Part shown: positions 7,607 to 15,901 of the stretch, in pieces
Layout: every line of letters starts with the position of its first letter
Numbering within the stretch: the first letter of the stretch is position 1
Made by a program: the position numbers and the translations under genes
Notes under the pieces: model-generated
Database searches by the model: none
The model's input: only the letters and a program-made list of their open reading frames with translations
Told to the model about the DNA's origin: nothing
Assembly (NCBI GenBank): GCA_965215295.1
Contig: OZ244045.1
Location: 2,356,001 to 2,420,000, forward strand
Direction: 5' to 3'
DNA: 64,000 nt
From: HK1 sp965215295
GTDB taxonomy: Bacteria; Pseudomonadota; Gammaproteobacteria; HK1

Positions 7607-8095
7607 ATGAGAGCAGACAGAGAGCCCATGACGTGGATGGACGCTGACGCGCCGGCCCTGGGGGGCGAGGAGCGCAGCGACGAGACCCCCAAGGCCGAGA
7701 CCGGACAAGCACGCCGGGCGCCGGACCCGGAGGTCGTGGCCAAGCCCACTCGGCGCCAGTTCACCGCCGAGTACCGGCTGCGGATCATCGAGGAGGCGGA
7801 CCGCTGCACTCGACCCGGCGAGGTCGGACGGCTGCTTCGTCGCGAGGGTCTGTATACCTCGCATCTGTCGGCATGGCGCAAGGCGCGACGCAACGGCTCG
7901 CTGCGGGGCCTGACGCCGAACAAGCGCGGCGCCAAGCCGGCCGAGCCCAACCCCCTCAGCGCCAAGGTCCGCCAGCTTGAGGCGAAGGTGGTGCGTCTGG
8001 AGAAGGAACTCGCCACCGCACACACGATTGTCGAAGTCCAGGGAAAAGTTGCCGGGCGGCTGGGATTCAGCCTCGACGCCGGGAAGGACTGCTGA
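7607..8095 (+). CDS. IS3-type transposase OrfA (helix-turn-helix, coiled coil)
   Basis: 162 residues. The middle RRQFTAEYRLRIIEEADRCT, then GEVGRLLRREGLYTSHLSAW, is the IS3-type helix-turn-helix. The KVRQLEAKVVRLEKELATAH segment is the leucine-zipper coiled coil used for OrfA/OrfAB dimerisation. The ATG has a strong GGAGGT. Its stop overlaps the orfB start (TGATG) instead of the usual programmed frameshift signal. It is intact, but its partner is broken, so the element should not transpose by itself. Confidence 0.8.
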   Translation: MRADREPMTWMDADAPALGGEERSDETPKAETGQARRAPDPEVVAKPTRRQFTAEYRLRIIEEADRCTRPGEVGRLLRREGLYTSHLSAWRKARRNGSLRGLTPNKRGAKPAEPNPLSAKVRQLEAKVVRLEKELATAHTIVEVQGKVAGRLGFSLDAGKDC

Positions 8096-8938
8096 TGGCA
8101 GCCGCCTCGCTCGCACCGCACGTCGGCATCAAGCCGGCGTGCCGAGCGCTGGGGGTGTCCAGAGCCACGTTCTACCGTCGTCACAGGCCCTCTCCCGGGC
8201 ACCAGCAGCCCCGAAAGACGCCCGCACGGGCGCTTGATGAGCACGAACGCGAGCGTGTCCTCGACGTGCTCACCTCCCCACGCTTCGTCGACCGCTCGCC
8301 CGCCGAGGTCGTCGCGACTCTGCTCGATGAAGGGCAGTACCTGTACTCGGAGCGCACCATGTACCGCATCCTCGCCGCCGAGCAGCCGGTGCGAGAGCGG
8401 CGCAATCAGCTCGCCCATCCGCCCTGCACCAAGCCCGAACTCGTCGCCACCGCCCACGAACCAGACCTGGTCGTGGGACATCACCCGCCTGCTCGGACCG
8501 AAGCGCTGGACGTACTTCTCCCTCTACGTCCTGCTCGACATCTTCAGCCGCTACGTCGTGGGGTGGATGGTCGCCGAGCGCGAAAGCGCCGCCCTGGCCA
8601 GCCGGCTCATCGAGCAATCGTGCCTCAAGCAGGGCATCGAGCCCCAGGTGCTCACCCTGCATTCGGACCGCGGCGCACCCATGACCAGCAAGTGCACCGC
8701 CCAACTGCTCGCCGACCTCGGCGTCACCCGCTCTCTGAGCCGCCCCCGGGTCAGCGACGACAACCCCTTCTCCGAGGCGCAGTTCAAGACCCTGAAGTAC
8801 CATCCCGGCTTTCCCGGACGCTTCGCAGACATCGCCGCCGCGACCGTCTTAGATATCGAGATCGTCGGCATCGTGGTTGGCGCTATCATTGGAACACCGA
8901 GTGCCGACACGGAGAGAGTCGCAAGAGAGAGGGAGTAG
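8095..8938 (+). pseudogene. IS3-type transposase OrfB, frameshifted and 3'-truncated
   Basis: The N-terminal part (residues 1-120, ending KPELVATA) is in one frame. From about 8455 the catalytic core continues in another: NQTWSWDITRLLGPKRWTYF (first Asp), LTLHSDRGAPMTSKC (second Asp), RVSDDNPFSEAQFKTLKYHP (Glu) and PGFPGRFADI. After that the family sequence is lost and the frame ends in unrelated residues (VLDIEIVGIVVGAIIG). So the DDE triad is present but split by a one-base indel, and the C-terminal ~35 residues are replaced. Confidence 0.85.
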
Positions 8939-9047
8939 CGAGGAGCGGCGGGCGCCAAGGTCGGAGCGAGGCACGAGAAAGGGAAGCTACGAGTGCTCGA
9001 AGCTCGTCAATCTGGACTGTCCCGAGATGGAGAACTAAGGACGCAGG

Positions 9048-10330
9048 CGTAAATTACATTGTCATCTGATGGGTTTTGTGTTCTCCTCCTCCGATGAGAC
9101 GCGATATTGAACTCGAAGCGACAATTGTTGAGAAGTACGCGGCGGTCGAGGCGTATCTTGATGAGCGCGGGCGTCGTATCTGGGCAGCCACGGAATCACG
9201 TGCCATCGGGTATGGAGGCGATGCTCTGGTTTCGGACGCGACAGGGTTGTCGCGCCCGACCATCCGCAAGGGGCGCCGGGAGCTGGAATCGGGCGGCGCC
9301 GAGTGCGGTCGAATTCGTCGTGTGGGGGCCGGACGTCCTGGTATCAAGCAATCGCAGCCGGGTATCAAACAAGCGCTGGAGAAATTGGTTGACCCGATGA
9401 CGCGTGGCGACCCGCAGTCGCCGCTGAGGTGGACGTGCAAGAGTCGGGCGAAGCTCGCCGCGGCGCTGTCGAACGCAGGCTGGAAGGTGAGCACGACGAC
9501 GGTGGGCCGATTGCTGCACGAGCTTGGCTACCGGCTGCAATCGGTACGCAAGAGTCGCGAAGGGACGTCGCACCCGGACCGCAACGCACAGTTCGAACAT
9601 ATCAATGCGAAGGCCGATGAGTTCCTTCAACGCGCCCAGCCGGTGGTCTCTGTCGATACGAAGAAGAAGGAGTTGGTCGGGGATTTCAAGAACGCTGGCC
9701 GGGAGTGGCAGCCGAAGGGGCGACCCGAGAAATCCCTGGTGCACGACTTTCCCCAGGATGCGGCGGGTAAGGCGATTCCCTACGGCATCTACGACATGGG
9801 ACGCAACGAAGCATGGGTCAGTGTCGGATGTGACCATGACACCCCTTCCTTCGCGGTGGCGTCGCTGCGACGGTGGTGGGAGGAGATGGGCACGAGCCGC
9901 TACCCCAACGCACGGGAGCTGCTCATCACCGCCGATGCGGGCGGGAGCAACGGGTATCGTTCTCGCGCGTGGAAGCACGAGCTACAACAGTTTGCCGACG
10001 AGACCGGCGTGTGCGTGCACGTCAGCCATTTCCCGCCCGGCACCAGCAAGTGGAACAAGATTGAACATCGGCTGTTCTGTCACATCACCCAGAATTGGCG
10101 AGGCAAGCCGCTGCGGACCTTTGAGACCATTGTCGATTTGATCGGCAATACACGCACCGATGCAGGGCTTCAGGTCAGAGCCGAACTTGATACGAAAAAG
10201 TACCCCAAAGGAGTGACGACGACGGATGCGGAGATGGACGCCTTGTCTCTACATCGAAATGAGTTCCACGGTGACTGGAACTATGAACTTCGCCCGCGGT
10301 GAAATTGGAAACTTAATTTCGATCAATCTC
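9048..10330 (+). mobile_element. ISAzo13-type insertion sequence, transposase intact
   Basis: One transposase gene plus short flanks. Candidate ends share an AAATTA core in inverted orientation (near 9051 and 10314), but the match is too weak to call terminal repeats firmly. Just outside, CTAAGGACGCAGG (9035-9047) and CTAAGGATGCAGG (10331-10343) form an imperfect direct repeat with one mismatch that may mark the target or recombination site. Boundaries are approximate. Confidence 0.6.
9094..10302 (+). CDS. ISAzo13-family transposase
   Basis: About 402 residues, the normal size for the family. It opens with an N-terminal helix-turn-helix (SDATGLSRPTIRKGRRELE). The RNase-H-like DDE core follows: VVSVDTKKKELVGDFKN (first Asp), LLITADAGGSNGYRSRAW (second Asp) and SKWNKIEHRLFCHITQNW (Glu), with the conserved HDFP and YGIYDMGRNEAWVSVG blocks between. 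No frameshifts. Start chosen at ATG 9094 (MRRDIELEATIVEKY); an ATG at 9076 would add six residues, and neither has a clear ribosome-binding site. Confidence 0.88.
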   Translation: MRRDIELEATIVEKYAAVEAYLDERGRRIWAATESRAIGYGGDALVSDATGLSRPTIRKGRRELESGGAECGRIRRVGAGRPGIKQSQPGIKQALEKLVDPMTRGDPQSPLRWTCKSRAKLAAALSNAGWKVSTTTVGRLLHELGYRLQSVRKSREGTSHPDRNAQFEHINAKADEFLQRAQPVVSVDTKKKELVGDFKNAGREWQPKGRPEKSLVHDFPQDAAGKAIPYGIYDMGRNEAWVSVGCDHDTPSFAVASLRRWWEEMGTSRYPNARELLITADAGGSNGYRSRAWKHELQQFADETGVCVHVSHFPPGTSKWNKIEHRLFCHITQNWRGKPLRTFETIVDLIGNTRTDAGLQVRAELDTKKYPKGVTTTDAEMDALSLHRNEFHGDWNYELRPR

Positions 10331-10593
10331 CTAAGGATGCAGGACGCCAGCAGCCGCTGGGAATGGAGCCGGAACACTACCTGCGTAAGCGCAAAGCCCG
10401 CAACCGGTCTAAAGACTGGAGCAAGCACGGGCGAGACAGGCGGGGAGTCCAGGAATGGCCGAGACGAAGCCGCTCAGGGCGTACTCGAGGCACGGATTGC
10501 TTCGGACTTCGGAAGCTGCTGAACATCGGCAAGCACGTATGGCGGCCGTGAAGTTGAACGTTGACATCCACTAATGGGATTTAGGAGCAGAGG
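10303..10593. other. Intergenic stretch between the insertion sequence and the Thoeris pair
   Basis: No gene recognised; base composition shifts from GC-rich toward the AT-richer defence genes. TTGACA occurs at 10561-10566 but has no -10 box at the right spacing. The thsA ribosome-binding site GGAGCAGAGG lies at the right edge. Confidence 0.5.
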
Positions 10594-11358
10594 ATGGGGG
10601 AGACAAGAAAGTTCTTAAAAAGCATGGCGGCGACGTGGGGGGCGCTATGGGTGGTAGCTGAACCAGCTGCATTGCTGATGCCGAAAATAAAACCAGAAGG
10701 GTGGGGATGGTATGTCGCATACCTAGTAGTGGGAGCATTGGTAGGAGTGTGGCAAATACGAAGAAAAAAGGTGTTGAAAATCTCGGTAGAGGGACGGAAT
10801 ACTACAATAACGGTACGAGAGGGAGATCTATTTCACGGACCAGGAGTCAAAATAATTCCGGTGAATGACAGGATGTCGAGCAAAATCGGGCAGGCAGTAG
10901 CGGAACAGTCCGTACACGGACAGTTCCTGAGACGGGTAGTGAGATATCGAGACGAGATGAAACCACGAGGCCACGACGACGGGGAGGGGCTAAGGAAGGT
11001 CGGAAAGGTCAGATATTGGGGCGAGAACGGTGATGGGAAACACTACCTGCTGGCTGTGCTGACAGAAACAGATCCGGATACGCTGAAAGCGAGCGCCACG
11101 TTCGCACAACTACAGGTCTGCCTAAAAGGGATCTGTGACGCAGCACGACACCACTGCAACGGACAGACTCTACAGTTGCCACTGATCGGAGGAGGACAAT
11201 CAAATACGGGAATTCCATCCGAGTCACTGCTGAACATAATCGTGACGAGTCTAATCGAGGAGACGAGGATTCAAGAGATCACGAAAGAGATAGAAATCGT
11301 GCTACCGAAAGAGGTAGGACGCGCCATCAATCTGCGAAAGCTAGAGGGGAGGAGATAA
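10594..11358 (+). CDS. thsA: Type II Thoeris effector, 2TM-macro protein (ThsA-like)
   Basis: 254 residues. Two membrane helices (about 11-30, ATWGALWVVAEPAALLMP; about 38-56, GWYVAYLVVGALVGVWQI) are followed by a macro-like domain (about 60-254) with the strand KIIPVNDRM and the glycine loop PLIGGGQSNTGIP, both ligand-pocket elements. This is the layout of the membrane effector of type II Thoeris, in which the macro domain senses an ADP-ribose-type signal made by the TIR partner and the membrane part then disrupts the cell. The thsB-like gene starts two bases after its stop. Codons are markedly AT-richer than the neighbours, a sign of horizontal transfer. Confidence 0.82.
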   Translation: MGETRKFLKSMAATWGALWVVAEPAALLMPKIKPEGWGWYVAYLVVGALVGVWQIRRKKVLKISVEGRNTTITVREGDLFHGPGVKIIPVNDRMSSKIGQAVAEQSVHGQFLRRVVRYRDEMKPRGHDDGEGLRKVGKVRYWGENGDGKHYLLAVLTETDPDTLKASATFAQLQVCLKGICDAARHHCNGQTLQLPLIGGGQSNTGIPSESLLNIIVTSLIEETRIQEITKEIEIVLPKEVGRAINLRKLEGRR

Positions 11359-11360
11359 CA

Positions 11361-11930
11361 GTGGCATACCGCAACGGTAACTATTCAGCATTCTATGTGA
11401 AGGAACCGTTTAGCGACGGGAACCTGGGAGCACACTCAACACGAGATTTCGTGTACTACAATCTGCTACGGGCGTGGAAAGCGAAGGATAGTGACTTCCC
11501 GTTCATCGACTCGCATGGGAAGACCTACGACGTCCGAGACGGGAGCGATTGGGAAAAGACGCTGAAACCGAGGATCAGGCAACGGCTACAAAACTCGAAA
11601 AACATTGTACTGTTCCTCAGCTCAGTGACCAAAAATTCCCGTGCGTTGCGCGAAGAAATCGAATACGGGATAGAGAAACAGGGGTTACCGGTAATAGCGG
11701 TGTATCCCGAGTATGACGACGAATCCGACATCCGGAGCTACTCAAGCGGACAGATACGGAAGAAAATCAGAAACTTGTGGGACAAGATGCCAAAATTCCG
11801 AGACTTGAGAGGAAACGTTCCTGTGCTCCATGTCCCGATGAAGAAAGCCCGAATCAAGCAGGGGCTGAAGAATCGAAAATTCACAGTGCACGACAAGAAG
11901 AAGCCTGGGGACTACAGCTACCCGTGCTAA
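11361..11930 (+). CDS. thsB: Thoeris TIR-like signalling protein (ThsB-like)
   Basis: 189 residues from a GTG with a strong GGGGAGGAG. TIR-like fold: the first strand and helix (NYSAFYVKEPF, STRDFVYYNLLRAW), then NSKNIVLFLSSVTKNS and ALREEIEYGIEKQ, the ThsB block whose glutamate (about residue 98-101) is the expected catalytic residue, and LPVIAVYPEYDD. In Thoeris, ThsB detects phage and converts NAD into a signalling nucleotide that opens ThsA. Pairing with the 2TM-macro protein makes a type II system. The last four bases overlap a minus-strand gene remnant, so the cassette was inserted hard against older island DNA. Confidence 0.82.
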   Translation: MAYRNGNYSAFYVKEPFSDGNLGAHSTRDFVYYNLLRAWKAKDSDFPFIDSHGKTYDVRDGSDWEKTLKPRIRQRLQNSKNIVLFLSSVTKNSRALREEIEYGIEKQGLPVIAVYPEYDDESDIRSYSSGQIRKKIRNLWDKMPKFRDLRGNVPVLHVPMKKARIKQGLKNRKFTVHDKKKPGDYSYPC

Positions 11931-12286
11931 CGGGGGAAGTGCAGAATCGGTGCGAGGCAGAGCAACGGGAAGAACCACCTCCGCCAACGTTCGCTTACAC
12001 GCAGGCGTCTTGGCAGTTCGCCTCGGGTATCGAGTTCGAACGGATACCCGGACGACCCCAGCGTCTCGCGTCGATTCTCGATGCGCGTGACGGCGCTCGA
12101 AACGAGGCCCTCCTCGCCTCTTTGCATCTCCTCGTCCAAGTCGGCAGGGTCGTCCGCGGCACCAATGCCCGCCTGGTTGGCCAGATCTGATACAAGCGCC
12201 GTGGAGTCGTCCGAAAAGAACGCGGTGAGTTCCAGATAATCCGCCGCGCGATCGCAGTCTGTCGATGCGCTCGTTACCTCATCGAT
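11927..12286 (-). pseudogene. Remnant of a conserved companion of the ParB-like gene
   Basis: A minus-strand open frame reads DEVTSASTDCDRAADYLELT, AFFSDDSTALVSDLANQAG, then ETLGSSGYPFELDTRGEL. It has no usable start codon, and after 'RGEL' the sequence degenerates and stops where thsB begins. It follows the ParB-like remnant directly in the same orientation, as if the two were once an overlapping pair. Probably truncated by the Thoeris insertion; function not recognised. Confidence 0.45.
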
Positions 12287-13089
12287 GGGAAAGCAAAGGG
12301 AGCCCGTCGTTTCGCGTCATCCGCCTCACGTCGCTTTTCGAACATGCGGCCGTGCACGGTCTCCGCCGTCTCCTTGACGTCCTCCGCGATGTCGAGCAAC
12401 GACTGGTCGCGTCCGTCATAGGCTCTGAGCGAGCCAACGGCGTCGCGAAGGTTGTCACGCGCACGAATCAGTGACGCGGTGAACCGTCTGTCCACAGGCT
12501 CGGTGCTGGCGTGGGCGGTGTCGAGATTGCCCGTTGCCTCCAGCAGGTGGCGCCCCTGGGCATGCGCGAGCACCTCGCCGAGACGCTTGATGTCGGGATT
12601 CTGGGATTGCACTACCGGCCGCACACCATCCTTTCTCGACCCGTAGATCCAGACAAGCACCTTCCGAAGCTCCTCCCGCTTCTCGCGGGGTACCTGGTTC
12701 GGCTCGGGATCTTGACGTGCCCACGCGGCGCCGAGACCCAGGTATTCCATGTACTGGGAACGGGAAAGCGCCGTGTAGAGATGGGAGAAGTCGAGCCTCC
12801 CGGCATGGCGGTCCTCGATATCGAACAAGCCTTCGTTCCTGGCTTGGTCCAGCACGTAGATCGCGGACACCATCCGCTTGATGGTGTCGTGCTTGTCGCC
12901 AATGGCTCTGGCGATACCCGCCAGACCGCCCTCGGGGCGCCCGTCCTCGTACCACTCCGCCGCAAACCGAGCCTTGGCATATGCGTCCCACTTCGCCGGA
13001 CCGTTGATGTGCTTGAAGCCTATGAAGGCACGAGCACTCTCGCGGTCGGCCACCGGATATACCGACACCTCGTCGAGGGTTGCTCGCAC
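12274..13089 (-). pseudogene. 5'-truncated ParB-like domain protein
   Basis: 271 codons from a GTG. The content RESARAFIGFKHINGPAKWD and AYAKARFAAEWY, then GIARAIGDKHDTIKRMVSAI and FSHLYTALSRSQYMEYLGLG, matches the part of ParB-N-terminal-like (DGQHR/ParB) proteins that follows the GNRR loop. The GNRR-type segment itself is missing. A stop lies in frame just upstream of 13089, and a possible original N-terminus (MEFERMELERTGKAPVE) is readable out of frame nearer 13150. So the gene lost its front by deletion and frameshift. Confidence 0.6.
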
Positions 13090-13188
13090 CGAGGAAGCCG
13101 CTCAACCGGCGCCTTCCCGGTCCTTTCAAGTTCCATCCTTTCGAATTCCATCGGAATCACTCCAGCTTCAGGCGTCGTTGTCGCACCG

Positions 13189-15573
13189 TCATGCGCGGGC
13201 GGGGGGGCCTCGGTCGGCGCTCCCGCCCCCGAGGTACAGCCAGGTCTCCACCACCGAGTCGGGATTCAGCGACACGCTGTCGATCCCCTCCTCCATCAGC
13301 CAGTGCGCGAGGTCGGGATGGTCGGACGGACCCTGGCCGCAGATCCCCACGTACTTTCCGTGCTTGCGGCAGGCGGCGATCGCCCGGTGGAGCAACGCCT
13401 TCACCGCGGGGTCGCGCTCGTCGAACCGCGACGCCATCAGCCCGGAGTTCCGGTCGAGGCCCAGCGTCATCTGGGTCAGGTCGTTGGAGCCGATGGAGAA
13501 GCCGTCGAAGTGCTCGAGGAACTCCTCGGCGAGGATCGCGTTCGACGGCACTTCGCACATCATCACGATCCTCAAGCCGTTGCGGCCACGTTCGAGACCA
13601 TTGCGGGCGAGCAGCCCCACCACCTCGCGGGCTTCGTCGAGTGTGCGCACGAACGGGACCATGAGCTCGACGTTGGTGAAGCCCATCTCGTCGCGCACCC
13701 TGCGCATGGCGCGGCACTCCAGCTCGAAGCTCGGGCGGAAGTCGTCCGACAGGTAGCGTGACGCCCCGCGGAACCCGAGCATCGGGTTCGCCTCGTCCGG
13801 CTCGTAAAGCTCCCCTCCGACGAGGTTGGCGTACTCGTCGGACTTGAAGTCCGAGAGACGGACGATCACGGGCCTGGGATGGAACGCGGCCGCGATCGTC
13901 GCCACGCCCTCCACCAGCTTCTCGACGAAGAACGACTCCGGGTCCTCGTATCCCGCGGCCCGCTCGCGCACGCGCTCGCGCAACGCCTCGGGGAGCCGGT
14001 CGAAGTCGAGCAACGCCCGCGGGTGCACTCCGATCGAGTGGCCGATGACGAACTCGAGCCGCGCGAGCCCCACTCCGGCGCTGGGCAGGGCCCGGAACGC
14101 GAACGCCCGGTCCGGGTTGCCGACGTTCATCGCGATCTTGAACGGGAGCGCCGGCATCGTCTCCACGTCGAGCCGGCGCAGCTCGAAGTCGAGCCGGCCG
14201 GCGTAGACGTACCCGGTGTCGCCCTCGGCGCAGGAGACGGTCACCTCGGCGCCCTCGCCGATGGTCCGGGTCGCATCGCCGGCGCCGACCACCGCGGGGA
14301 TCCCCAGCTCGCGGGCGATGATGGCGGCATGGCAGGTCCGGCCCCCGCGGTTGGTCACGATCGCGGCGGTGCGCTTCATCACCGGCTCCCAGTCGGGATC
14401 GGTCATGTCGGTGACGAGCACGTCGCCGTCGCGCACCTTGTCCATCTCCGCCGCGCTCAGCACCAGCCGCGCGGCGCCGGCCCCGATCCGCTGGCCGATG
14501 CTCCGGCCCTCGGCCAGGACCTCCCCGCGCTCCTTCAGCTCGAAGCGCTCGACCGCCTGCCCCGTGCGACGGCTCTGCACCGTCTCCGGGCGGGCCTGGA
14601 GGATGCAGATGCGCCCGTCCACCCCGTCCCGCGCCCACTCGATGTCCATCGCCCGGCCGTAGTGACGCTCGATGGCCACCGCATCGCGGGCGAGCGCGAT
14701 CACTTCGTCGTCGCTCAGGGAGAAACGGCGCCGGTCGTCGAGGGCGACATCGACGACGGCGACCCGCTCGGCCGGGTCCTCGTGACAGACCATCTTCAAC
14801 GCCTTGCTGCCGCGTTCGCGGCGCAGGATGGACGGGCGCCCCGCTGCGAGGGAGGGCTTGTGCACGTAGAACTCGTCGGGGTTGACCTGGCCTTGGACCA
14901 CCAGCTCGCCGAGTCCCCACGCGGCGGTGATGAACACCACGTCCTCGAAGCCCGACTCGGTATCGATGGTGAACGCCACCCCGCTCGCGCCCAGGTCGCT
15001 CCGGACCATGCGCTGGACGCCGGCCGAGAGCGCGATGTCCGCGTGCGCGAAGCCCTGGTGCGCGCGGTAGGCGATCGCGCGGTCGTTGAACAGCGAGGCG
15101 AACACCTCGCGGACCGCTTCCACCACGGCGTCCGCGCCTTGCACATTGAGCAGCGTCTCCTGCTGCCCGGCGAAGGATGCCTCGGGCAGGTCCTCCGCGG
15201 TGGCGGAGGAGCGCACCGCCACCGCGCAGTCCTCGCCGCCGGCCGCCATCCGCGCATAGCGCGCGCGCAGCTCGCGCTCCAGGGCGCCGGGCAGGGGCGT
15301 CGCCCCGATCCAGCCACGGATCTCGTCTCCGGCGGCCGCGAGCGCCCGCACGTCGGCGACGTCGAGGTCCGCGAGCCGCCGCCGGACCCGCTCCGCGAGC
15401 CCGTCACGGGCGAGAAACTCCCGGAACGCATCCGAGGTGGTGGCGAACCCCCCGGGCACGCGCACCCCGGCCGCCGACAGCTCGCCGATCATCTCGCCGA
15501 GCGAGGCGTTCTTGCCCCCCACCCGGGCCACGTCGGTCATGCGCAGGGTGTCGAAGGAAACGATTCTTTCCAT
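13189..15573 (-). CDS. ppsA: Phosphoenolpyruvate synthase
   Basis: Converts pyruvate, ATP and water to PEP, AMP and phosphate for gluconeogenesis. 794 residues, normal. N-terminal ATP-grasp part (VGGKNASLGEMIGEL, AVRSSATAEDLPEASFAGQQ), the swivelling phosphohistidine domain (GGRTCHAAIIARELGIPAVV, catalytic His near residue 418) and the C-terminal PEP/pyruvate barrel ending VGICGQGPSDHPDLAHWLME then SVSLNPDSV. The start is the Met of MERIVSFDTLRMTDVARVGG; the reading frame is open for 98 further codons upstream, but these run through repeat DNA. With pyruvate carboxylase downstream it controls flow between C3 and C4 acids, useful when growing on the pyruvate from the Lig pathway. Confidence 0.92.
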   Translation of the reverse strand: MERIVSFDTLRMTDVARVGGKNASLGEMIGELSAAGVRVPGGFATTSDAFREFLARDGLAERVRRRLADLDVADVRALAAAGDEIRGWIGATPLPGALERELRARYARMAAGGEDCAVAVRSSATAEDLPEASFAGQQETLLNVQGADAVVEAVREVFASLFNDRAIAYRAHQGFAHADIALSAGVQRMVRSDLGASGVAFTIDTESGFEDVVFITAAWGLGELVVQGQVNPDEFYVHKPSLAAGRPSILRRERGSKALKMVCHEDPAERVAVVDVALDDRRRFSLSDDEVIALARDAVAIERHYGRAMDIEWARDGVDGRICILQARPETVQSRRTGQAVERFELKERGEVLAEGRSIGQRIGAGAARLVLSAAEMDKVRDGDVLVTDMTDPDWEPVMKRTAAIVTNRGGRTCHAAIIARELGIPAVVGAGDATRTIGEGAEVTVSCAEGDTGYVYAGRLDFELRRLDVETMPALPFKIAMNVGNPDRAFAFRALPSAGVGLARLEFVIGHSIGVHPRALLDFDRLPEALRERVRERAAGYEDPESFFVEKLVEGVATIAAAFHPRPVIVRLSDFKSDEYANLVGGELYEPDEANPMLGFRGASRYLSDDFRPSFELECRAMRRVRDEMGFTNVELMVPFVRTLDEAREVVGLLARNGLERGRNGLRIVMMCEVPSNAILAEEFLEHFDGFSIGSNDLTQMTLGLDRNSGLMASRFDERDPAVKALLHRAIAACRKHGKYVGICGQGPSDHPDLAHWLMEEGIDSVSLNPDSVVETWLYLGGGSADRGPPARA

Positions 15574-15704
15574 GCCGGCCGCACTCCGGTCCGTCGCCGC
15601 CGGAACCGGCGGCATGCGCAGGATACCCGCTAACGAGGCTCCGGCCCGGACCGGAAAGGCACAAGGCATGAAGCGGTGGCGTCCACGTCGTCCGGGCCGG
15701 CCCG

Positions 15705-15901
15705 ACACGGAGTCCGGGCGACTGTACGGACATCCGCCCGCCGGGCGGCGCCGGCCCCGGACCCGGCCGTGGACCCGACCGCGGCCAGGACGCGGAACCC
15801 GGGCGACTGTGCGGACGTCCGCTCGCCGGCCGGGCGCCGTCCCCGGACACGACCGCGGCGGGAACACGGAGTCCGGGCGTCCGCGCGGACAGCCGCCCGG
15901 T
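15705..15901. repeat. Three degenerate ~70-90 bp repeats between ppsA and hisF
   Basis: The 327-base gap upstream of ppsA (and downstream of hisF) contains three copies of 'ACACGGAGTCCGGGCG' or its close variant, followed by a 'CGGACATCCGC'-type tail, starting near 15705, 15794 and 15864. The last copy ends at the hisF stop codon. No gene or promoter recognised. Confidence 0.7.

Larger units (their letters stand above)
7560..8940 (+). mobile_element. IS3-family element, decayed
   Basis: Contains the two overlapping frames (orfA, orfB) of an IS3-type transposase. orfB has a frameshift and a lost C-terminus. I could not find convincing terminal inverted repeats, so the ends are approximate: the left is set just before the orfA leader and the right where orfB resemblance stops. 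Confidence 0.7.

Noticed and set aside
10363..10551. 62-codon ORF after the ISAzo13 transposase
   Set aside because: Arg/Lys-rich, no ribosome-binding site or relatives recognised; lies in insertion-sequence flank DNA.
10561..10593. Promoter for thsA from TTGACA at 10561
   Set aside because: No -10 hexamer at 16-18 bases; the site falls on the ribosome-binding region instead.
12279..13761. Long plus-strand frames opposite the ParB-like remnant and ppsA
   Set aside because: Antisense shadows without domains or start signals.
15574..15867. 98-residue N-terminal extension of PEP synthase
   Set aside because: The frame is open but runs through intergenic repeats; the family starts at the MERIVSF methionine.
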